The position numbers were made by a program, and so were the translations under genes. Shown piece after piece: positions 7,788 to 16,936 of a DNA stretch of 64,000 nt. Position 1 is the stretch's first letter, and each line of letters begins with the position of its first letter. The stretch comes from Acetobacter tropicalis (GTDB lineage: Bacteria; Pseudomonadota; Alphaproteobacteria; Acetobacterales; Acetobacteraceae): the NCBI RefSeq assembly GCF_001580915.1, contig NZ_LHZQ01000215.1, positions 20,251-84,250 of the forward strand, given 5' to 3'. The notes beneath the pieces are model-generated. The model was not told where the DNA came from. It did no database searches and saw only the letters and a program-made list of their open reading frames with translations.

Positions 7788-10454
7788 TTACCCGTTAACG
7801 GGACTGCTTTCTTCCTGAACGGCCTGCTTATGAAGCTCGTACAGAATATCCAGCGCCGCACGTGGTGTAAGGGTATCTGGATCAACCTCTGACAAACGCT
7901 TTCTTAACGTATTTTCTTCTTCATGCGGTAATATCTTCTGCGTGTCGAACAAGGGTAACGGCTTGGGACCTGTCGCATGCTCGCGTTCCAGTTCCTTCAA
8001 TAGCCGCCCGGCCCTGTCCACAACGGATGCAGGCACACCCGCCAAGCGCGCCACATGTACACCCCAGCTTTTTTTTGCTGATCCCACAAGGACTTCGTGC
8101 AGAAAAACGATCTGCCCGCGCCATTCCCGCACCGCCATGGTGTGCGGAGCCAATCGTGGCAGAGTATCCACAAGATCGGCCAGTTCGTGGAAATGCGTTG
8201 CAAAAATTGCACGGCAGCGCACTGTTGAATGCAGAGCCTCCAGCACGGACCACGCAATGGCCAGTCCATCCAGCGTGGCAGTACCACGCCCGATCTCATC
8301 CACCACCACAAGAGACCGTGGCCCAGCCTGATTGAGAATGGCGGCTGTTTCCGTCATTTCCACCATGAAGGTGGAGCGGCCCCGCGCCAGATCATCCGAT
8401 GCCCCAACACGAGAGAAAAGCTGGTCTACCACGCCAATGGTGGCTTTTTCCGCCGCCACAGGAAAACCGCCCTGTGCCAGAATCACCGCAAGGGCTGTCT
8501 GCCGCAAAAAAGTGGATTTACCGGCCATGTTCGGCCCGGTCAGCAACATCACGCGCCGATTGGGAGAAAGATCACAGCCGTTGGGCGTAAAGCGCGTGCC
8601 TTTGGGTAGAGCAGATTCCACGACCGGATGGCGGCAGGCCTGAAGATCAAACGCGGTATCATCTGTCACATCGGGGCGGCACCAGCTTCCGCCAGCCGCC
8701 AGCATGGCGCAGGACTGCATCACATCCAGAACAGCCAGTGCCTTAGCCAGAACCGGTAGGGTCTGCTCCGCCAGAATGGCCTCTACCAACGCATTGAAAA
8801 CCGCCTTTTCACGTGCCGCAGCCCGCTCGGCAGCTTCGGCAATACGGGCATCCAGCCCAGCCAGTTCTTCCGTGGAGAAACGGGCATTGCTGGCCGTGCC
8901 TTGCCGGAACATCAGATCATCCCGGTCTTTCATGCGGCTGCTTGCCCCTACGGGGACCTCAATCACATAGCCAAGCTGGGCATGATGTTTGATTTTCAGA
9001 CTCGCCACGCCGTAGCGGCTGGCATATTCGGTCTGTAACCCGGCCACAACACGGCGGGAATTGTCACGCAGACCACGGTAGCCATCCAGCTCTCCATCAT
9101 AGCCTGCTGCAATCACGCCACCATCATCCAATCGGGCCGGGAGATCTTCCGCCAGCGCCCGAACAAGTTCAGCCTCCAGTTCCTGTGCCCCGCCAAGGCT
9201 TGCCGCTGCTTTCGACAGATAGGGCGGCAGGCGAGAGACATCACCCAAAGCTGCTGCGGCTGCCCGCGCCGCGTGCAGGGCATCCCGAATGGCAGAAAGA
9301 TCACGCGGTTGCCCGCGCCCCAGAGACAGCCGCCCTAAGGCGCGCGCAACATCCGGCGCTTTTTTCAGGGCATCCCGCAACGCCGTGCGACAACTGGCGG
9401 AGTCCCGCAGCCAGCACCAACCGTCCTGACGGGCTGCAATACGACCAACATCGGTGAGAGGAGCCGAAAGCCATTCCGCCATCAGCCGCGCACCTGCGGC
9501 GGTTACGGTCTGGTTCACTGCGGAGAACAGCGTGTGTTCCATCCCGCCATCACGCGCGCGCAGCAGATCAAGGCTGGCGCGGGTGGCCGGATCTATACCC
9601 AGAATACCACCATCCGTCTGCGGTGTAGGGTGCGTCAACCGGGGCAGCTTTCCGGCCTGACTGCGCTGCACGTAATCCACGGCCACGGCGGCGGCCATGG
9701 CTTCCTCATCCGAAAATGTGCCGAACGCATCTACGCTGGCGACATCAAATGCGGACGCCAGCCGTTGGCGGGCGGCTTCTACCCCCGGCACCAGAACCTC
9801 CGGCGCACGACAGGCGTCAAAATCTCCCAGCGCCAGATCGGCTGGGGCCAGAATTTCTGCCGGGTCCAACCGCCCGAGCAGACCTGCAAGGGAAGCCTGC
9901 GTTACACTTGCCGTTTCAAACAAACCTGTGGACACATCAATCCACGCAGCCCCAAGCGGCGTATCCGCCTGCACTTTCTGAGCTTTTTCCGCGCCCTTGC
10001 CTTTGCGGCCTCGGCCTGTGGAGGCCGGACCTTCCACCAGCGCCAGCAGCAGATTGGAACGGCCGGGTTCCAGCAGTTCATCTTCCGTCAACGTGCCGGG
10101 GGTGACAACCCGCACCACAGCACGCGCCAATGGGCCTTTGGCCGCGCCTTTCCCCTTGCGCGGCGCCTCCGTCTGTTCGGCCACAGCCACACGGAAGCCC
10201 CGGCGAATCAGGCGCGCCAGATAGGCGGGAGCCGCTGCAACCGGCACACCGCACATGGAGATTGGCTCACCAGCATGGGTGCCGCGTGCTGTCAGCGCGA
10301 TATCCAGCGCTGCGGCTGCGGCTGTCGCATCGTCAAAAAACAGTTCGTAAAAATCGCCCATGCGAAAAAACAGCAGGGCTTCAGGATTTTCCGCCTTCAG
10401 CGCAAACCATTGCGCCATGGCGGGGGTGGCGCCCTCAGGAGAATAACGTTTCAT
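7788..10454 (-). CDS. mutS: DNA mismatch repair ATPase MutS
   Basis: This 888-aa protein recognises mismatches and small loops and recruits MutL. The N-terminal mismatch-binding domain has FFRMGDFYELFFDDA, with the F35-x-E37 motif that stacks on the mispaired base. The C-terminal ATPase has Walker A LLTGPNMAGKSTFLRQTA and the downstream VVVDEIGRGTAT motif. I placed the start at ATG 10452-10454 (MKRYSPEG), which aligns with family N-termini; the frame remains open upstream through a GTG at 10514. The start lies only 7 bases after the stop of the TPR gene, so the two are very likely cotranscribed. Confidence 0.97.
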   Translation of the reverse strand: MKRYSPEGATPAMAQWFALKAENPEALLFFRMGDFYELFFDDATAAAAALDIALTARGTHAGEPISMCGVPVAAAPAYLARLIRRGFRVAVAEQTEAPRKGKGAAKGPLARAVVRVVTPGTLTEDELLEPGRSNLLLALVEGPASTGRGRKGKGAEKAQKVQADTPLGAAWIDVSTGLFETASVTQASLAGLLGRLDPAEILAPADLALGDFDACRAPEVLVPGVEAARQRLASAFDVASVDAFGTFSDEEAMAAAVAVDYVQRSQAGKLPRLTHPTPQTDGGILGIDPATRASLDLLRARDGGMEHTLFSAVNQTVTAAGARLMAEWLSAPLTDVGRIAARQDGWCWLRDSASCRTALRDALKKAPDVARALGRLSLGRGQPRDLSAIRDALHAARAAAAALGDVSRLPPYLSKAAASLGGAQELEAELVRALAEDLPARLDDGGVIAAGYDGELDGYRGLRDNSRRVVAGLQTEYASRYGVASLKIKHHAQLGYVIEVPVGASSRMKDRDDLMFRQGTASNARFSTEELAGLDARIAEAAERAAAREKAVFNALVEAILAEQTLPVLAKALAVLDVMQSCAMLAAGGSWCRPDVTDDTAFDLQACRHPVVESALPKGTRFTPNGCDLSPNRRVMLLTGPNMAGKSTFLRQTALAVILAQGGFPVAAEKATIGVVDQLFSRVGASDDLARGRSTFMVEMTETAAILNQAGPRSLVVVDEIGRGTATLDGLAIAWSVLEALHSTVRCRAIFATHFHELADLVDTLPRLAPHTMAVREWRGQIVFLHEVLVGSAKKSWGVHVARLAGVPASVVDRAGRLLKELEREHATGPKPLPLFDTQKILPHEEENTLRKRLSEVDPDTLTPRAALDILYELHKQAVQEESSPVNG

Positions 10455-10461
10455 CCCATTA

Positions 10462-12384
10462 TCATAAGGGCGTCTTCTGGCGGAGCAACCGCCTTCCTGC
10501 ACTCTCGCGCACAAGAGCGCGCAAGGCCTGCGTTACGGCCTCGACTGGCTGCTGCCACGGAGAGGCTCCTTCCCTTGGCTCGGATTGCCCGAATACACGC
10601 AGACTCGGGTACCAGAGATTATGAGGCTGACCGTCTGCGCCTATCGCGGTCGATCCTTTTTCCCATCGCCAGTCTCCACCAAAACGGTTGAGCAACCAGA
10701 CGGGCTTTCCCATCATGCCTGCCAGATGGACAATAACCGTATCCACCGTAATCACCACATCCAGCCCCGCCATAACACGGGCGGTTACCAACATATCCCC
10801 CTCCGGCAACGGCAGGATTGGAAAAGAGGGTGCCTCCCCCTGCTTCTGGAGGGACTGAAAAGTGACACCCTCCACCTCAGCCAATGGCATCAGCCCATCA
10901 GGCGCAAGAGAGCGACGGCGATCAAATCGGTAATCAGGGTTACCAGACCAGCACAGACCAACCTTCAGAGCGGCATCATCCGTTTTTTGTTCCGCGCCAG
11001 CCAGAGAAGCGGGGTCACAAACAGTCTGCCACGACAAGGGCATAGCCAGCCCCAGCACATGCGGGAGGCTCAGCAGGGAGCATGCGGCCACCGCCCCATA
11101 CTCCCGCGCTTTCGCTCCTGCAGGCAGCACTGTGACACCTGTCTGCCGGGCATAAGCTGTTGCGCTCACCAATGCCTGCAAACTTTCTGGTACCGCCAGA
11201 ATCACAGGAGCCCGTGAGGCAGCCGGGAGGACATACCGAAGGAACTGCACCGTATCCCCCAGCCCTTGCTCGGCGTAGAGCAGCACCGGAGCCTGCTGAG
11301 GTTGACCGTCCCATGACGGCAGGTTTTCAGTCCGGCCTGCTGGCAAGATCTGCTTGCGCGCCTCAAACCGTTTCCATCCTTCCTGAAAGTGCCCTTCCGC
11401 CAGTAGGAGTGTGCCAAGATTGAACGTAGCCCGCGCCTTGTCCTGTTCAGATGCCGCAGAAGTCATGCTGTGCCGGAACATGGTCTCAGCTTCCTCACGT
11501 CGTCCCAAATCGGCCAGAACGGTGCCGTAGTTTACGGCCAATCGCGCATCCACCGGCCTTAACCTGCAAGCGGCACCCAGTTCTTGCTCCGCTTGAGGCA
11601 AAGCTCCCAATGCCATGAGCACCAACCCCAGATTGCTGCGCGTTTCTGCCGCGTTGGGATTGCGGGCTGCCGACTCCAGCAAAACAGAGCGTGCCTGATC
11701 AAACGCGCCTGTGGCGAACAAAGCCGCCCCATAGTTTGCAAGTGCTGCGGCATCATGCGGCAAGGCCGTGGCAACCGCCGCAAAGTAAGGCTCCGCCTGC
11801 GCCGTGCGACCTGCCCGCTCCAGCAGCAGAGCATGCTGGTTTTGCGTGAAGATATCCTGCGGCGCGAGCGCCACAGCGTTTTCAGAAATCTGCAAAGCCT
11901 CCGCTGTCTGCCCATGTCGCGCCAGAAAAGCCGCAAGCTCCAGATGTCGTGCAGCCTCCAGCGGCCGAAGCCGCAGGGCATTACGTAAAGCCTGCCCTGC
12001 ATCCACCAGCCTGCCCTGCGCTTCCAGAATCTCTGCCATGGCCTGATGCGCGCGAGGGTCTCGCGGTGTCCCAAGCACAGCAACATGCACAGCCGCTCGG
12101 GCAGGTTCCACATGCCCCAAGGCCAACAGCGCCAACCCCAGTGTAATGTGAAAATGCGGTTCTGGCGTGATGTGAATGGCCCGCCCTGCCAACCCTACAG
12201 CAGACTGAGCATCACCCCCTGCCCGCGCAACGCAGGCCATGGCATGCCAGGCTTCGGCATCCTGACTGTTCGCACGCAGGAGGCTCCGCAGCATCTCTGC
12301 AGCCCTTTCGGCATTGCCCCCAGCCAACAAAGCCAGAGCGACAGAAACAGAAGGGGCTGTAGTGGTCTCTGAGCTTTGAGGCAT
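10462..12384 (-). CDS. TPR protein with C-terminal glycosyltransferase-like domain
   Basis: This protein is 640 aa. Residues about 15-340 are tandem tetratricopeptide repeats, visible as recurring A..LG....A...L patterns. The last 300 residues resemble the domain that follows TPRs in many bacterial glycosyltransferase-like proteins: LLYAEQGLGDTVQFLRY, a GLCWSGNPDYRFDRRRS segment, and DVVITVDTVIVHLAG, which is like the ADP-heptose/O-GlcNAc transferase (GT9/GT41) sugar-nucleotide fold. There is no signal peptide. The acceptor and donor are unknown. I chose ATG 12382-12384; an in-frame GTG exists at 12429. It is the first gene of a two-gene unit with mutS, a linkage with no obvious functional logic. 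Confidence 0.82.
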   Translation of the reverse strand: MPQSSETTTAPSVSVALALLAGGNAERAAEMLRSLLRANSQDAEAWHAMACVARAGGDAQSAVGLAGRAIHITPEPHFHITLGLALLALGHVEPARAAVHVAVLGTPRDPRAHQAMAEILEAQGRLVDAGQALRNALRLRPLEAARHLELAAFLARHGQTAEALQISENAVALAPQDIFTQNQHALLLERAGRTAQAEPYFAAVATALPHDAAALANYGAALFATGAFDQARSVLLESAARNPNAAETRSNLGLVLMALGALPQAEQELGAACRLRPVDARLAVNYGTVLADLGRREEAETMFRHSMTSAASEQDKARATFNLGTLLLAEGHFQEGWKRFEARKQILPAGRTENLPSWDGQPQQAPVLLYAEQGLGDTVQFLRYVLPAASRAPVILAVPESLQALVSATAYARQTGVTVLPAGAKAREYGAVAACSLLSLPHVLGLAMPLSWQTVCDPASLAGAEQKTDDAALKVGLCWSGNPDYRFDRRRSLAPDGLMPLAEVEGVTFQSLQKQGEAPSFPILPLPEGDMLVTARVMAGLDVVITVDTVIVHLAGMMGKPVWLLNRFGGDWRWEKGSTAIGADGQPHNLWYPSLRVFGQSEPREGASPWQQPVEAVTQALRALVRESAGRRLLRQKTPL

Positions 12385-12534
12385 GAAAAATGGTAGCACC
12401 TTGGATAAAACAGAGTGTGGATCATACACAACGAACGGCCCCCTTTTGTCTGAGCCACGTTTGCTGCCAGCAGAACCTGTTTGTCATGCTCAGGTCATTC
12501 CGTCCGACAGGTTCCTGATTTATGATCCGGTCCC
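12385..12534. promoter_or_regulatory. Divergent promoter region, TPR gene / M32 carboxypeptidase
   Basis: This 150-base gap lies between divergent genes. It contains CTCAGGTCATTCCGTCCGAC and an AT-richer stretch GATTTATGATCC just before the M32 gene. I can assign no specific promoter boxes with confidence. Confidence 0.35.
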
Positions 12535-14040
12535 ATGAATAAAGCCTATCAGAGCCTTGAGCGCCACTTTGCCCGTCTTTCCTCCCTGAGCGATGCCCTT
12601 GGCATCCTGTGCTGGGACAAGGAAGTGATGATGCCCCACGGCACGGCAGACCGCCGTGCGGATAATCTGGCCATTCTGGAAGGATTGCGTCATGAAATCC
12701 TGACAGCACCGGAAATGGCCGACCTTCTGGCCGAGGCCGACGCTGGTGAGGACCTATGGCGACGCGCCAATCTGGCCGAAATGCGCCGCGTTCATACCCA
12801 CGCCACGGCCCTGCCGGGCGATCTGGTGGAAGCCTGCACCCAAGCCACAACGCGGAGTGAGATGGCGTGGCGCGAAGCCCGGCAGAACAGTGACTTTGCC
12901 GGTTTTCTGCCGCATCTGACCGAAGTGCTCAACCTCACCCGACAAGTAGGAGAGGCCAAGGGGGCTGCTCTGGGCCTTTCCCCCTACGATGCCTTGCTGG
13001 ATTCGTTTGATCCCGGCACGCGGCAGACAGATATTGACCCCATTTTTGCCCGCCTGCGCACGGAACTGCCCGGCCTGATTGCCGCGGTGCTGGAAAAACA
13101 GACTTCCTTGCCTGCCAGCATTCCCCTTGAAGGTCCGTTCCCCATTGCACGGCAGGAGGCTCTCGGGCGCAGGCTGATGCAGCAACTTGGGTTTGACATG
13201 ACCCGTGGGCGGCTGGACGTGAGTGCTCACCCCTTCTGCGGAGGGGCCACCCACGATGTACGCCTGACTACCCGGTATGAAGAAGAAGACTTCATTCCGG
13301 CCATGATGGGTGTGCTGCATGAAACCGGGCACGCCATGTATGAACAGGGCTTGCCGCAGAACTGGCTCTCGCAACCTGTAGGACAGGCCGCAGGTATGAC
13401 CGTGCATGAAAGCCAGTCCCTGATGATTGAAATGCAGGTCTGCCGATCCCGCGCGTTTGTTGAGTGGGTCGCCCCTCTATTGCGTCAGACTTTTGATGTA
13501 GCAGAAACCACCCCATCATGGCAGCCAGACAATCTGCACCGTCTGCTGACCCACGTTCAGCCGGGCCTGATCCGGGTAGACGCGGATGAAGTGACTTACC
13601 CGGCCCATATTCTCATCCGCTATGACCTCGAAAAAGCGATGATAAAGGGAGATCTTGCGCTGCATGATCTGCCTGCCGCTTTCAATGACGGAATCCACAG
13701 TCTCCTGGGCCTGAGTGTGCCCGATGACCGGCGAGGTTGTTTGCAGGACATCCACTGGCCCGAGGGGCTGTTTGGTTACTTCCCCTGTTATGCTCTTGGT
13801 GCTCTGGCATCCGCACAGTTGCGCACGGCCGCGTATCAGCAGGATGCCAGCCTGGCTCCTGCCATCGCACAGGGCAATTTTGCGCCGCTGATGCAATGGC
13901 TGCGTACCAATGTGCACAGCCGCGCCAGCAGTGCGTCCATGCCGGAGATCATCCGGGCAGCAACGGGTACCCCTCTCAGCGCAGATGCCTATCTGGCACA
14001 CGTGCGCCGCCGCTATCTGGATCATGCACCAGACGCCTGA
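12535..14040 (+). CDS. Metallocarboxypeptidase, M32 (Taq) family
   Basis: This 501-aa protein is of normal family length. The zinc-binding HEXXH motif is H262-E-T-G-H266 in GVLHETGHAMYEQGLP. The adjoining TVHESQSLMIE segment supplies the third ligand Glu, as in Thermus aquaticus carboxypeptidase. Known members remove C-terminal residues from peptides in the cytoplasm with broad specificity. No signal peptide is present. It is the first plus-strand gene of this region, and an 8-base inverted repeat follows it (14061-14094). Confidence 0.93.
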   Translation: MNKAYQSLERHFARLSSLSDALGILCWDKEVMMPHGTADRRADNLAILEGLRHEILTAPEMADLLAEADAGEDLWRRANLAEMRRVHTHATALPGDLVEACTQATTRSEMAWREARQNSDFAGFLPHLTEVLNLTRQVGEAKGAALGLSPYDALLDSFDPGTRQTDIDPIFARLRTELPGLIAAVLEKQTSLPASIPLEGPFPIARQEALGRRLMQQLGFDMTRGRLDVSAHPFCGGATHDVRLTTRYEEEDFIPAMMGVLHETGHAMYEQGLPQNWLSQPVGQAAGMTVHESQSLMIEMQVCRSRAFVEWVAPLLRQTFDVAETTPSWQPDNLHRLLTHVQPGLIRVDADEVTYPAHILIRYDLEKAMIKGDLALHDLPAAFNDGIHSLLGLSVPDDRRGCLQDIHWPEGLFGYFPCYALGALASAQLRTAAYQQDASLAPAIAQGNFAPLMQWLRTNVHSRASSASMPEIIRAATGTPLSADAYLAHVRRRYLDHAPDA

Positions 14041-14060
14041 GTCTCTGCGTCTCCAGCCGC

Positions 14061-14094
14061 TTCTTCGCTGTGCTCCCGTGCGCCATGCGAAGAA
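14061..14094 (+). repeat. Inverted repeat after the M32 gene
   Basis: TTCTTCGC (14061-14068) is repeated in reverse complement as GCGAAGAA (14087-14094), with an 18-base loop. There is no T-run after the stem, so it may be a weak or rho-assisted terminator or an mRNA-end structure. Confidence 0.45.
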
Positions 14095-14135
14095 TGCGGT
14101 TGTGGGAGACATCAAAACAGGCTGAGACTACACCC

Positions 14136-15323
14136 ATGCTTCTGCCGACACGCCATAAGGCGCTCCCTGATCTCTGCTCCGTTCAGCCCTCATCCCGCAC
14201 GGCAGGCCGTGTCGTTCTGGCTGCCCTCGCCACCGTCAGCCTCACGCTGTTGCAGCCGGCACGTCCGGCTCTTGCTGTGCATATGCCCAAAGTGGCGGAG
14301 CTTCCTGCCTCCGCGCTGGAACCGTTCACGCAATCTGACAAACAGGTTTGGGATGCGGTGGTCATGCTGCCGGATGGCCGTGCGCTGCTGGAAGCCCCAA
14401 TCTGGGTAGGCAATACCGGACCACAGTTGTCCGTGCGCTCTGCAGATGGCAGTTTTGCGCCTTATCCTGATGCCGCATGGAACGCGGAAGACGGCGATGC
14501 CAGCAAACGCATTGTCTCCATTGCGGGCATGACCCTTCTGGCAGATGGCACCTTATGGGTGCTGGATAGTGGCATGCCCAATCATAAAGCCGCTGCTGTT
14601 GCCCCGGCCAAACTGATCCAGATTGATACCAGACAGAATACCGTGGTGCGTGTTGTGCCCATTGAAGCCTCGGCCCTGCACAAGGACAGCGTTCTCTCGG
14701 GCGTGGCCGTGCACGAAAACACGGCCTATGTGGCCGATTCTGGCGTTGCGGGTGTGCTGGTGATTGACCTTCCCTCCGCCTCCGCCCACCGTTTTCTGGA
14801 CCGGCATCCCGCCATCAGCGCGACACGCCCCATCATGACGCCCAGTGGCCCGGTTACCACGGCAAACGGAAATCTGCTGGCCATTGACTCCAGCATGATC
14901 GCCGTCAGCCCGGACGGAAAATGGATTGTGGTGCAGCCCCCCGGTGGCTACCTCTCCCGAGTGGAAACAACCATTTTCACAGACCCGGATGTCACCCCTG
15001 CCGCCATGGAAGAAAGCGTGACGCAGTGGTATAAAACGCCGTCTCTGGGTGGCATGACCATCGGGCCGGACGGCACACTATACTGGTCAGATATCAGCAC
15101 CGGCAGCATTCTCAGCTATACAATAGGCCGTATTCCACGGCGTTTGATAACCGACCCACGCCTGAAATGGCCCGCCACACCTGGTCTGGACACAACCGGC
15201 CATCTGTATGTTCCTGCCGCCCAGCTGAACCACACGGCAGCCTTCCAGAACGGAAAATCCTCAGTCGAATGGCCGGTAACCGTTTACAAACTGACGCTGC
15301 CCACCACCTCGCCACCCACGTAA
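14136..15323 (+). CDS. Secreted major royal jelly / yellow-family protein
   Basis: This 395-aa protein has an N-terminal signal peptide (hydrophobic stretch VVLAALATVSLTLLQPA, predicted cleavage after PALA near residue 50) and then a six-bladed beta-propeller-like sequence. Motifs such as LADGTLWVLDSGMP and GMTIGPDGTLYWSDI are typical of the major royal jelly protein (MRJP)/yellow family. The function of bacterial members is not established; some relatives bind amines or act as lactonase-like propellers. The start is ATG 14136, which precedes the signal peptide; the frame is open much further upstream but overlaps the M32 gene. Probably periplasmic or exported. Confidence 0.85.
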   Translation: MLLPTRHKALPDLCSVQPSSRTAGRVVLAALATVSLTLLQPARPALAVHMPKVAELPASALEPFTQSDKQVWDAVVMLPDGRALLEAPIWVGNTGPQLSVRSADGSFAPYPDAAWNAEDGDASKRIVSIAGMTLLADGTLWVLDSGMPNHKAAAVAPAKLIQIDTRQNTVVRVVPIEASALHKDSVLSGVAVHENTAYVADSGVAGVLVIDLPSASAHRFLDRHPAISATRPIMTPSGPVTTANGNLLAIDSSMIAVSPDGKWIVVQPPGGYLSRVETTIFTDPDVTPAAMEESVTQWYKTPSLGGMTIGPDGTLYWSDISTGSILSYTIGRIPRRLITDPRLKWPATPGLDTTGHLYVPAAQLNHTAAFQNGKSSVEWPVTVYKLTLPTTSPPT

Positions 15324-15369
15324 GCGCAGCAGGTTTCACGCCTCCTGCCGTCTCGCGCTTCTCTCTGTT

Positions 15370-15484
15370 CCGACCTTGCTCTGAGGTCGGGAAGAGTGTG
15401 GCGTCATGCCAGCCCGCAAAAGGGTGACGCAAACAGTGCAGAAGCCTACTTCGCGCCACTCTTTATTCAGGGTATAACCCGCGC
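15370..15484 (+). promoter_or_regulatory. Structured leader upstream of thrC
   Basis: Several nested pairings can be drawn on the plus strand. They are CCGACCT/AGGTCGG (15370-15390), an outer stem AAGAGTG-T-GGCG near 15392-15403 with CGCCACTCTT near 15456-15465, an inner GCGTCA/TGACGC within it, and GGGT-ATA-ACCC directly before the start codon. No known riboswitch consensus is recognised. It could be a thrC regulatory leader, or a terminator of the preceding gene followed by a processed 5' end. Confidence 0.4.
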
Positions 15485-16885
15485 ATGCGCTATATTTCGA
15501 CCCGGGGGAAGGCTCCCGCTCTTTCGTTTTCCGATGTCCTGCTGGCAGGTCTGGCCGAAGATGGCGGCCTGTATCTACCGGAAACCTGGCCCTCATTCTC
15601 CCTGTCAGAATGGCAGGCCATGCGTGGGCTGCCCTACCCTGAACTGGCAGCCCGTGTTCTGGCGCCGTTTGTGGGGGACGATATTGATGAAGCCACCCTG
15701 CGCCGCCTGTGCGCACAGGCTTATGCCGGGTTTGACCATCCCGCCATTGTGCCACTGACACAGGTGGAAGATGGCCTGTTTGTGCAGGAATTGTTCCACG
15801 GCCCCACGCTGGCCTTCAAAGACATGGCCATGCAGGTGCTGGGCCAGTTGTTTGAACATGTGCTGACCCAGCGTGACAGCCACGTCACCATTGTGGGCGC
15901 AACATCAGGGGATACCGGATCGGCTGCTATTGAAGCCTGCCGCGGACGCAAACGGCTTTCCGTGGTCATTCTGCACCCCAAGGGTCGTACCTCCGAGGTA
16001 CAGCGCCGCCAGATGACCACCGTTCTGGACGCCAATATCACCAATCTGGCCGTTGAAGGCACGTTTGATGATTGTCAGGATCTGGTCAAAGCCTGCTTTG
16101 CCGATGCGCCTTTCCGGCAGGACATGCATCTTTCCGCCGTCAATTCCATCAACTGGGCCCGTATCGCCGCGCAGGTGCCCTACTATGTGTATGCCGCCCT
16201 GAACTTCGGCGCGCCGGAACGGGAAGTCTCTTTTGCCGTGCCCACAGGGAACTTCGGCAACATTCTGGCCGCATGGACTGCACGCAAGATGGGCCTGCCC
16301 GTGCGCCATCTGTGCGTAGGCTCCAACCGCAACGATATTCTGACCCGCTTCCTGAACGCGAATGACATGACCATGAAAGAGGTTGTTCCCAGCCTCTCGC
16401 CCTCCATGGACATTCAGGTTTCTTCCAACTTTGAACGGCTGCTGTTTGAGCTGCTGGGACGTGATGCCGAAGCCTGCGCCCGGATCATGACCACCTTCCG
16501 CACCAGCGGGCACATGGACGTCCCGCCTGAAGCATGGAATACGGCGCGAGAACTCTTTTCCGGTCTGGCCCTTGACGATGCAGGGACGGAAACCGAAATC
16601 AGGACCCTGCACCAGCGTTCCAACTATCTGGCAGACCCGCACAGCGCCATTGGCATTGCCGCAGGCCGACGCTTCCGTGAACCAGGTGTTCCTATGGTGG
16701 CCATGGCAACCGCTCACCCGGCCAAATTCCCGGATGCCATGGTTGCGGCAACAGGGATTCATCCCGCCCTGCCCGTGCATCTGGAAGACCTTTTCTCGCG
16801 CGAGGAACGGTATCGCACCGTTCCGGCCACGCCAGATGCCGTAAAAGATGCGGTGCGCGCCGCTGTTCTGTCTAACGCTGCATAA
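15485..16885 (+). CDS. thrC: Threonine synthase
   Basis: This 466-aa PLP enzyme converts O-phospho-L-homoserine to threonine, the last step of threonine synthesis. It begins MRYISTRGKAP and keeps the PLP-lysine region GPTLAFKDMAMQ and the phosphate-binding GATSGDTGSAA. It is of the longer ThrC type found in Gram-negatives and yeast. A small hairpin GGGTATAACCC lies immediately before the ATG and could occlude the ribosome-binding site. It is the only threonine-pathway gene in the window. It is followed by a terminator-like hairpin before the M16 peptidase gene. Confidence 0.97.
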   Translation: MRYISTRGKAPALSFSDVLLAGLAEDGGLYLPETWPSFSLSEWQAMRGLPYPELAARVLAPFVGDDIDEATLRRLCAQAYAGFDHPAIVPLTQVEDGLFVQELFHGPTLAFKDMAMQVLGQLFEHVLTQRDSHVTIVGATSGDTGSAAIEACRGRKRLSVVILHPKGRTSEVQRRQMTTVLDANITNLAVEGTFDDCQDLVKACFADAPFRQDMHLSAVNSINWARIAAQVPYYVYAALNFGAPEREVSFAVPTGNFGNILAAWTARKMGLPVRHLCVGSNRNDILTRFLNANDMTMKEVVPSLSPSMDIQVSSNFERLLFELLGRDAEACARIMTTFRTSGHMDVPPEAWNTARELFSGLALDDAGTETEIRTLHQRSNYLADPHSAIGIAAGRRFREPGVPMVAMATAHPAKFPDAMVAATGIHPALPVHLEDLFSREERYRTVPATPDAVKDAVRAAVLSNAA

Positions 16886-16899
16886 TTTCTTTCTTTTTC

Positions 16900-16928
16900 A
16901 GGCCGCCTCCCCGCGGCCTTTCCTTTCA
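16900..16928 (+). terminator. Terminator-like hairpin after thrC
   Basis: AGGCCGC (16900-16906) pairs with GCGGCCT (16913-16919) across a 6-base loop. A T-rich stretch TTCCTTTC follows. The next gene starts only about 10 bases later, so termination may be partial and the stem may influence translation of that gene. Confidence 0.65.
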
Positions 16929-16936
16929 GGACAAGA

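Noticed and set aside
9534..10691. 385-aa plus-strand open frame opposite mutS
   Set aside because: Antisense to the MutS N-terminal domains; no domain or ribosome-binding site.
13737..14135. Upstream in-frame extension of the royal-jelly-family gene
   Set aside because: It overlaps the M32 carboxypeptidase gene and would bury the signal peptide internally; ATG 14136 explains the protein.
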